Origin: Fragilaria radians
Lineage: Eukaryota; Bacillariophyta; Fragilariophyceae; Fragilariales; Fragilariaceae
NCBI GenBank assembly: GCA_900642245.1
Contig: CAAAJI010000722.1
Location: 10,404 to 24,931, forward strand
Direction of reading: 5' to 3'
Length of the DNA stretch: 14,528 bases
Shown: positions 7,919 to 14,528 of the stretch, piece after piece
Numbering within the stretch: position 1 is the first letter of the stretch
Layout of the letters: each line of letters starts with the position of its first letter
Program-made: the position numbers and the translations under genes
Notes under the pieces: model-generated
What the model was told of the DNA's origin: nothing
The model's database searches: none
What the model saw: the letters and a program-made list of their open reading frames with translations, nothing else

Positions 7919-8899
7919 CTTTTAGCTTCCAGTCCAAACTGTTTATGCGTTGCTCCAATGCTTTATTCTCCCCACCATCATCACATCTGATGCTAGCAAT
8001 ATCTTTTCCAGCTTCTTTTAAATTGTATATCAACGTGCATGTAGATTCTACCATTCCACTTTTTGTAACAAAAAATAAGAGAAATTCATTTGGGTGCATT
8101 TGTCAACCATTATTTGCCAGTATGGATTGTATGTTGATTCTACTTCAGCTGATCCATTATTTTGCACGGAACTTATTTCAAAGTGAACTCAACCAGAATT
8201 TTCCTTCTTGCCATCAATCAGCAGCATCTGTTTTGTTTGCTTGATATTTTTCTGCCTGGCTTTTGCCTCTGCAGAGGCCTCACATATGGTTATGTTATCT
8301 GTTAGGATCCACCCCATTTGCTTGGCAATTTTTTTTTTCAAAGGAAATGTGACCTAACTTGTTATGAGCCTGCTTCACAGTCATTGTTACAGGGTTAACA
8401 TCATGTGTTCCTCCACAAAACTTGCCTCCTCGGACAATTCTGATAACAGCACACTCGTTTTGTGTATTTCTTGTCATTGAATGAGATCATCTGGTGACCT
8501 TTCTTGATTGTTATGCTGTCATCACTACCAGTCACCTCCCGTCCTTTTGATAGCATTTGGCTAAGACTGAACAAGCTAAATCTTCTATTTTTGATGATTG
8601 TGTCATCATGAATTCTAACACTTTTATCCCTGGTTCCAATTCTCACACTGCCAATTACATCAGCTATTTCTTCAATTTTTTCTTAGGTTCCATTGCCCAT
8701 TGTTATTTTATCTCCATCAGTTACCTTTCAAAGGTTCACTAGACCCTGACGATGTGATGTCATATGTGCGGTTGCTGCCGTATCAGCTATCCACATATCC
8801 GTATCATTCCTTATGTTCTCATTATCTGTTGTTCCCAGTAAGTACTCCTGTAAATTGATGTTTTTGTTATTGTTATCAATTATCAATGTAGCTTCTTCA
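7919..8899 (-). pseudogene. Copia protease and partial integrase remnant
   Basis: The copia protease signature appears as MWIADTAATAHMT (Asp codon 8784-8782), with Ala where the D-T-G Gly is normal. After frame breaks, RFSLFSLSQMLSKG and then AHNKLGHISFEK mark the GAG-pre-integrase domain (H-x-x-x-x-x-H style). A run of ten A on this strand (8329-8338) sits at a frameshift into AKQMGWIL. The integrase core follows (the MVDKCTQM region, then IRCDDGGENK with the second catalytic Asp) and stops at DWKLKV, just before the junction near 7918. At least one further in-frame TGA lies between. Confidence 0.75.
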
Positions 8900-9808
8900 C
8901 TTTTTTGCTTGAACTCCTTGATTTTGAAGTTTGATGGACATTTATCATTATTAGACTCCTTAAACCAGCAGTCTTTTGCCAAATGACCCTTCATATTACC
9001 ATTTAAGCATTTCTTTGAGGTACGTTTATCATCTTTTGTTCCATTTGTTTTTTCATGGGCAGGGCATTTATTGGCCATATGGCCATTCTTTCCACTGTTA
9101 TAGCAGGTACCATTGGCTCCAATCAGAAGAATCTTGCTGTCGTCATTTTTTTCATATTTTTCCTCTGATTGAGCTGTCTATAATGTTGATTCATTTTCAT
9201 CTCCAAGTCATTAAATGTCAGATCTTCACCCTTTGAACTCTGTTCTGCTGTCAAAACAGCCTGCTAATCATCAGTAGCTAAATCAAGAACTATGGCAATG
9301 AGATCTGATTCATCAATCATTCCCACTCATATTGGTCTTCAATTGCAGCCAGAGTTTCAAACAATACTGCAGGGTCACTAACTTTTTTCATTTGCACCCG
9401 ATTCAGTCTCTGTTGCATCTCAACGTGAGAAAGGATATCTTGTGGTATATACTTCTTGTTCAGTTCACGAACTACAAGATAAGCTAATCCATCAGGCCAT
9501 TCCTTGGTTTTTACCTTGCTAACCAATCACATAATTCCTTCTTTCATAAAAGCCATGGTAAACCAGGGCATTGCAAGATCATTCAACTTCGTTGTCTGAA
9601 ACCGAATCATTCCATCATCATCACTTGAATTGATTTCAATGAAACAACTTTCAGGCAGGTAGGGACTTGGTTCACTTCTAATAACCTCAGATAGTCCATT
9701 AATTGCGGCAAATGCAGTAAACTTAGTCCACCATATTGAATACTTGCGAGCACTGCCATCAAAAGTTGGAATACTACCCTGGTTGATTCAGTTTATCTTG
9801 TTGTCCAT
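8900..9808 (-). pseudogene. Copia gag remnant with two altered zinc knuckles
   Basis: The nucleocapsid polyprotein likely starts at ATG 9808-9806 (MDNKIN), with a TGA six codons later (9790-9788) where a Trp is expected. The gag core follows (IPTFDGSARKYSIWWTKF, a UBN2/copia-gag-like F-DG-x-Y-W pattern). A TGA at 9529-9527, then REL-NKKYIPQD and IEDQYEWE, end at TGA 9319-9317. The sense continues after a frame change with LIAIVLDLATDD and TAG (9266-9264). Two CCHC-type knuckles lie at 9064-9105 and 8968-9009. In both, the second Cys is replaced, by Ser in the first and Gly in the second, while the C, H and C positions remain. Confidence 0.75.
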
Positions 9809-10051
9809 CACATTAGCTTATCTAAACAGCAACTAGGTCTTCTACAAATGTACTTCAAAGGATGCTAGAACACTCTAGTTATGATTGTAAAAGTCGTATA
9901 AAAAGGAATTATAAAGACTTTACTTTTTGGAGTATTTTGTCTGTCAGTGGCAAAGTTCATGGCGGCAAAGTTTTTGATTCATATTATGCTGTCGTGATCT
10001 GGAAAGAGTTATTTAGTTGTGCTTCTTATCCAGTCACTAGTCGTTTCTAAC
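9809..10051. other. Stretch between the copia relic and the repeat cluster
   Basis: No gene is recognised. A 62-codon open frame at 9862-10050 (plus) has no known motif, though it ends right where repeat R copy 1 begins, so it may be part of the same unknown element. A TATAAAAAGG string at about 9896-9905 resembles a TATA box, but nothing ties it to a transcript. Confidence 0.3.
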
Positions 10052-10235
10052 AGGACATATAGTATCATCGGGAGATTCACGACGCTATTGGATTTCAACT
10101 GCTGAACCAGAATTGGGCGCTTATCCGAATGGTGGAGGAAGATGCCACCAATGAATCAATTCGAAAGCGTGCTAAACTTACAGCGTCACGATGGGAACAT
10201 TGGAAATAAAGCAGAAAAGTTAATAACATTAAAAT
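10052..10235 (+). repeat. Repeat module R, copy 1
   Basis: About 185 bp are shared in direct orientation with 10642-10808. Long near-identical blocks include GACGCTATTGGATTTCAAC, CCAGAATTGGGCG, TTATCCGAATGG, GGAGGAAGATG and GGAAATAAAGCAG. In this copy the plus strand encodes an open stretch (from 10063: IHDAIGFQLLNQNWALIRMV, continuing to W-E-H-W-K and a TAA near 10210) that reads like the C-terminus of a protein. I do not recognise the family. Confidence 0.7.
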
Positions 10236-10443
10236 GTTATTGGATTGAATTATGCCCATGCCAATACCCGAGTTTTGGCAATGGGTTTGGGTTCCCATTT
10301 GATGTTTTGGAACTATGGAGTCACTGCCAAACCTACTACACTAATTCAAATTCCAGGAGGAATCTTTCACATACCAAAAAGGCCTTGATGCCAAGGGAAT
10401 CTTTCCAAGCCGTGGCACGACTCATCTCGTCAACGTTTCATGT
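10236..10443. other. Sequence between repeat copies
   Basis: About 200 bp lie between R copy 1 and module C copy 2. There is no recognisable coding motif or repeat of other parts of the window. It may be internal sequence of the same unclassified element. Confidence 0.35.
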
Positions 10444-10638
10444 TTCACATTGCAGCATCAGGTCCTCTTGGATGAAGGAGGAGGCGGAGGAGGATGGGGA
10501 GGATTACAGAGTTTATTATGGATGGAAATTTTCTTCCATAAGGTATAATTCAACGTGAGGATGTCTAGTCATCATCAACATCATCCTCTTCGACTGTTGA
10601 ACCCCCAGGGATTCATTCTTTCGGCCAAGTGATTGGAT
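10444..10638 (-). repeat. Repeat module C, copy 2
   Basis: This matches 7234-7414 in the same orientation within the window. It differs by a purine-rich GGAGGAGGCGGAGGAGGATG insertion-like patch (about 10476-10497) and scattered substitutions. The minus-strand frame GGSTVEEDDVDD corresponds to GGSTVKEDYVDD of copy 1 but contains stops. Here it runs directly into repeat R copy 2, not into gypsy protease, so module C and module R were probably contiguous in the source element. Confidence 0.7.
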
Positions 10639-10641
10639 TCT

Positions 10642-10808
10642 AGGACGTATAGTACAACTGGGAGATTCTTGACGCTATTGGATTTCAACAGCTGAGCCAG
10701 AATTGGGCGTTATCCGAATGGCGGAGGAAGATGACACCAAAGCGCACAGTGTCAAGATGAGAACAGCTTGTTTTTGGAAATAAAGCAGGAAGTTAAGAAT
10801 ATTAAATG
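10642..10808 (+). repeat. Repeat module R, copy 2
   Basis: A direct copy of 10052-10235, about 590 bp downstream. It is shorter in the middle, where GATGACACCAAAGCGCACAG corresponds to a longer stretch in copy 1. The open plus-strand frame seen in copy 1 is broken here by a one-base loss near 10711 (GGGCGTTATCC against GGGCGCTTATCC). The two direct copies could be LTR-like ends of a small element or two insertions of one family. Confidence 0.65.
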
Positions 10809-11073
10809 ATATACCTAAAAAATGCAATTGTACAACACCATGAATTCAGACAATTCATTTTTGGAAATAGAGTTTTAGCATTAAATGAAATGCGTAAAAG
10901 GTTTAATTGTGCAACAACAAGAATTCACACTCTAGAGGAAAATCTAAAATGCGCTTTCATCAAAATCTACATCCTATTACACTGCGATGCCAAAGACTTC
11001 ACCTAATAATGTAAAACAACTGAATACCATTTTTCAACAACAATACAAACACTTTTCCTTGCGACGACGAACT
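10809..11073. other. Spacer downstream of the ABCA gene
   Basis: This AT-rich DNA holds the presumed 3' UTR and end of the minus-strand ABCA gene. An imperfect short direct repeat with a period of about 80 bp is visible: TGTACAACACCATGAATTCA near 10829 and TGTGCAACAACAAGAATTCA near 10908. No gene is recognised. Confidence 0.4.
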
Positions 11074-14000
11074 TTACGAATCGTTACCTCCATGTTTCAA
11101 TTTCTCAGCTTCGGCCGCGTGAATATTGAAAACCTGTTCCAGAGATGTTTGGGATACACCGTAATCGGATAACCGAAGATTATCCTTCTCAGCCTCAAGT
11201 TTGGCAAAGATGGACGAGATTCGTACTCCGGCAGAAGCCACTTCATATCGAGCCTTGGTATCCTGTCGCTCACGCAGTACAAACACAGGAAAGTAACTTT
11301 CGAAAAATTTATTCAGTGCAACCATTCGGAGTTCGGAACATGCGAAGGATGCCAATTCTTCCAAGGAACAACCCAATGCAGATGATGCAGCCTTGAATAT
11401 CACATAGCCTGTGGGGTCCTCGAGTGTGACTTTGTTGGATAAGGAATCGTCATTTGTTAGGTTTCTCAATGCACTTTGAGCCTGTGCAAGATTTACATGA
11501 ACTTCGGGAATAATACCCGCTTCAGTATCTTGCGACGATCCCAAGAATGACGTGAGATTTCTCAAAATATCCAAATAATCTTCATCAGCCTGGTCCACAA
11601 TCTTTGTTTTCAATTCAACTTGGAATCCCTGACCAAAACGAGTCTTCAAATGCTGTGCAGATCCTAAGCAGCTCAGACGTCCATTGGCCATAATTCCAAT
11701 TCTTGGGCATAGAGCTTCACATTCTTCCATGGAATGTGTAGTCAAAATTACACTGGTACGCTCTTCATCTGGAATCGAACCACCAGTTACCATCTCGGAA
11801 ATTACAGCCCAGAGATCTCTCCTGGCAACAGGATCCATACCGGTAGAGGGCTCATCCAAAAGCACCAATTGCGGTTGTCCAATGGTGGCACATGCAACAC
11901 TAAGCTTTCTCTTCATGCCACCACTGTAACCGGAGCTTACTCGTTTACTATCAAAGTCACTCAAGCCCAATTCTGCCAATTTCTGATCCACGGCCTTCGA
12001 AACTAAATTGGAGGGAACACCCTTAATTGCAGCATAAAGCTCCACATGTTCTCGTCCTGTCATGTTCGAGAAGTGAGCATCGAATTGTGGACAGTAACCA
12101 ACTCGACGACGAGTCTTTTGAGGCTCTCGTGTAACACTGAATCCTGCCAGAGTGGCATCACCACTGGTCGGTGGAAATTCGCCCGTCAATATTCCCATAG
12201 TAGTTGTTTTCCTGATAGAAAAATATGGTAAATCATTAGATTGCGTTGAACAAGAATGCATATCAAATATACTTGTTTTAGGCATGACTTACCCAGCACC
12301 GTTGATTCCGAGTAAGCCGAAACATTGACCGGGAGGAATTCCAAGGGAAAGATCATTGACTGCCACTTTGCCATTGTCATAGATTTTCGTAAGCTTGTCA
12401 ATCACAATCAAGTCATCGTTCGCATCTCCCGCTGCGACACGTTTGTTCTCCGTAATCACATCTTCATCAAGAGTTGCAGTGTTAGTTGCATTTTCTAAGT
12501 TTCGCTTTTGACTCATACACAACCAACGACATGATATTGCGCGTAAGAAAGTTTGCCAAATTCCCACAATCCTTGGATTTGTTGACCAACGATCGATATT
12601 CATTGCAAGAATGATGTAAACAACACACCAAATGGCCTGAAAGATGACTTCGTAGAGAATTGCTTTCTCATCCCAAACTGTAATTGGCCTTCCCGCAAAC
12701 GCCTCTATCGCTTGCATGCTGGTAATCTTTAGCAAAGCACTCCCAAGGTTGAAAGAGGGGAAGAAACGTAGGATCCACTCAACTGCCGTTGCAGCAGTGA
12801 TCAAGCTGGGATTATTTGATGAGCTGGGGTCTCCAATGATACGAAGGATAAAAGTTACTAAGGGTCCAGCCATGCCAATAATAAAGTTGAAAATAATGAC
12901 AAATAAGTTGCACATCGAAGCAGATGAAAAAGCAAATGTCATACAATACGTGCATCCGGCAGCAGCAGGACCATACAAGATTAATGTGATAATTGTTCCT
13001 CCGACAACACCTCGTTCACTGGTGGTAAATGCATCAACGTCAAACGCAAACATCAAAATAATGGTGATTACAAGAGGCAGTTGATAATTCATGACATCCC
13101 AGAGATAGGAGGATGTCCAATAGGAAATCGGTTCTACCCCCGCAACTGTCTGCAAATGCTTTGCTTTGGTGGACCTTTCGTTCACAATAAAGGTTCCAAA
13201 TGTTCCAGCAATGAAAGGGAATGACAATACAACCAAGAACCATGCATTGAAGGCATCTTCAGCCTTACCCAAACTGACCTCTGCTTTAGTGAGAGGAAGT
13301 GGATGGACACTGGCTGAGATGGTCAACTCATCATCTTTTGTCGCTTCTCTCATGAGCGATTCATCCGCAAGAGCTTGGAAAATCAAAGAGGAGTGTAGCG
13401 CTGTGTAGTTGTAGTTCACAACATAACCCACACCACCATACCTGTCACAATACTCTTCTTTATAGAATGGCTGTGGAATGAGTGCAAGGAACTGCTTACA
13501 TCGGCTTACTGCCAGGGATGAGTAATTTTGGCCATCAGTCTGGCTGAATCTATCACGTGTGAACTGTAATGCACCGAATTGAGTCCCTTCATAAATCATG
13601 CTGGATTCGAATATGTTCAACGAGCTAGAAAAGATGTCTGAGTTGTTTTGAGGAATTCCTTCAGCCCCGAAAGAAGATAAGTGTCCCATAATATTGCTAG
13701 ATTCACTAATGGAACAAGAGCTATTAACATTTCCGTTCAAGCCAAGCCCACAGAAGGTGAATATATCAGTTTCATTTGTATTTCCCTTTATCAAAGCAGT
13801 CAGCAGAGATCCATTGAATGCTACCATACATCTACCCGGTTGACAGGTAAAGTCCGTCCCAGGCTCATTGAAGGGTATAGGATTACGAGGTTGACTGCGA
13901 ATTGATGGATTGAAAGAATTGATAGAGAGTTCAAGGGAATCGAGATTACGGTCAGGACTTGCAAATTTGTAAAGTAAAAAGCCAACGAGGACCATAAACG

Positions 14001-14528
14001 ATGGTAAGAGAGTTGAACAGACCCAAGCCTTCTTGTCTCGCTTGAAGTTCAATGCTCGCTTTCGGAATAGCGCTTGAACGTGACGGATGAAAAGGCCAGA
14101 GCTCTCCAAATCCATTTGAGAACGATAACTCTTGTCCCCACTATCAATCATTGATGTTCCATTGTGCAAATCGGAAGAGGACATCAGTGAAACCTTTTCA
14201 CCAGTTTCTCCTCTGGCAACTAACAAGAAAACTTCATCAAGAGTAGTTATGCTAACACCATATGTTACAATCCTTGATTGTTCCACTTCTTGATCAAGCT
14301 TTTCAAACATAGAAGTGAATTTTGCAGAAGCGCCAATCGGCAACTGAAACGACATCTCTGTACCCACATTGCTCAAGAGGGTAGCCTCTGGCACTGAAGA
14401 TGTCACAATAAGTTCTAGATTTCTATCCATGCCAGAGTCAAACGTAATTGTCGCTTTTCCGGGGGAGTTGCCCTTCATATTTAGATGATGGGAAACTTCA
14501 GCATTACCACTAAGTTCTTCAGATTCAA
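11074..14528 (-). CDS. ABCA-type full ABC transporter, C-terminal part (partial, two exons)
   Basis: A membrane ATPase of the ABCA subfamily, whose members mostly move lipids; the substrate here is unknown. The 5' part lies outside the window. Exon 1 is 14528-12293 and exon 2 is 12211-11074, joined across an 81-nt intron, giving about 1,123 residues ending at TAA 11076-11074. Order: the regulatory region after the first NBD (VTYGVSITTLDEVFLLV), a transmembrane helix (STLLPSFMVLVGFLLYKF), a large extracytosolic loop with several N-x-S/T sequons and Cys, then about five more helices (AFNAWFLVVLSFPFIAGTFG onward). The second NBD follows: Walker A GINGAGKTT (split by the intron), Q-loop CPQFDA (about 12085), signature YSGGMKRKLS (about 11925), Walker B LVLLDEP with catalytic Glu at 11853-11851, D-loop TGMDP, H-loop His at 11736-11734. 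The tail SQTSLEQVFNIHA corresponds to the ABCA C-terminal VFVNFA-type motif. All ATPase residues seen are intact and both exons are open, so it looks functional. Confidence 0.93.
12212..12292 (-). other. Spliceosomal intron in the ABCA gene
   Basis: The 81-nt intron begins GTAAGT (12292 downward) and ends CTATCAG (to 12212), with a T-rich stretch before the acceptor. Removal joins GG and G into the third Gly codon of the Walker A motif (phase 2) and restores a continuous GINGAGKTT. Without splicing the frame of exon 1 would end inside the intron. Short GT-AG introns of this size are common in diatoms and other stramenopiles. Confidence 0.92.

Larger units (their letters stand above)
7919..9808 (-). 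mobile_element. Truncated Ty1/copia retrotransposon, minus strand (gag-PR-IN)
   Basis: The copia order is visible: gag, zinc knuckles, protease, the GAG-pre-integrase His/Cys region, then the integrase core. The element ends inside the integrase after the second catalytic Asp. The third acidic residue, RT and RNase H are gone, replaced abruptly by a gypsy fragment. No LTR or primer-binding site was found upstream of 9808. Multiple stops, frameshifts and altered key residues show that it is inactive. Confidence 0.8.

Noticed and set aside
10142..10558. A 138-codon plus-strand open frame across R copy 1 and module C copy 2
   Set aside because: It crosses two repeat modules, uses a frame different from the protein-like stretch in R copy 1, and has no recognisable domain.
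11684..12231. Several plus-strand open frames opposite the ABCA gene
   Set aside because: Shadows of the strongly supported minus-strand ABC ATPase coding sequence, with no independent motif.
1..14528. CRISPR arrays, tRNA or rRNA genes, prokaryotic operons
   Set aside because: No regularly spaced repeats, no tRNA-like cloverleaf or rRNA segments noticed, and the gene structure is eukaryotic.

Overview
The window is nuclear DNA of a protist, most likely a diatom or another stramenopile. This is inferred from three things: the Ty3/gypsy and Ty1/copia proteins read like families I associate with diatom genomes, the one clear host gene has a single compact 81-nt GT-AG intron, and there is no bacterial gene organisation. 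No ribosomal or organellar marker is present, so the species is not determinable.

Layout. (1) 53-2490: a decayed hAT transposon of about 2.4 kb with recognisable 15-bp terminal inverted repeats (13/15 matching), clusters of a CTCGCC hexamer just inside both ends, and a broken transposase (BED-like finger, DUF659-like core, hAT C-terminal dimerisation region). (2) 2491-3829: AT-rich DNA with no supportable gene. (3) 3830-4492, minus strand: a fragment resembling the C-terminus of the DNA polymerase delta accessory subunit POLD3/Pol32 with a textbook PIP box. It lies in frame, across one TGA, with an upstream segment that ends in half of a SWIM-like zinc motif. (4) 4619-5107: a gene-free stretch leading into a gypsy element. 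(5) 5108-9808: a scrambled retrotransposon block. A plus-strand gypsy gag-pro-RT copy (5108-7126) meets minus-strand material tail to tail: a repeat module (7234-7414), then a second gypsy gag-pro fragment (7415 to about 7918), which abuts a truncated minus-strand copia gag-protease-integrase (about 7919-9808). All are pseudogenes. (6) 9809-11073: an unclassified repeat-rich region. It holds two direct copies of a roughly 170-185 bp sequence and a second copy of the module seen at 7234-7414. (7) 11074-14528, minus strand: the C-terminal part (about 1,123 residues) of an apparently intact ABCA-type full ABC transporter, with one intron that splits the Walker A motif of the second nucleotide-binding domain.

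The only gene likely to be functional is the ABCA transporter. The other coding-like DNA is mobile-element debris plus one captured or orphaned gene fragment. I do not see a coherent novel system. The most unexplained items are the POLD3/SWIM-like fusion frame and the repeat modules at 7234-7414 and 10052-10808. The two gypsy copies are useful to each other, because each shows what the other has lost.
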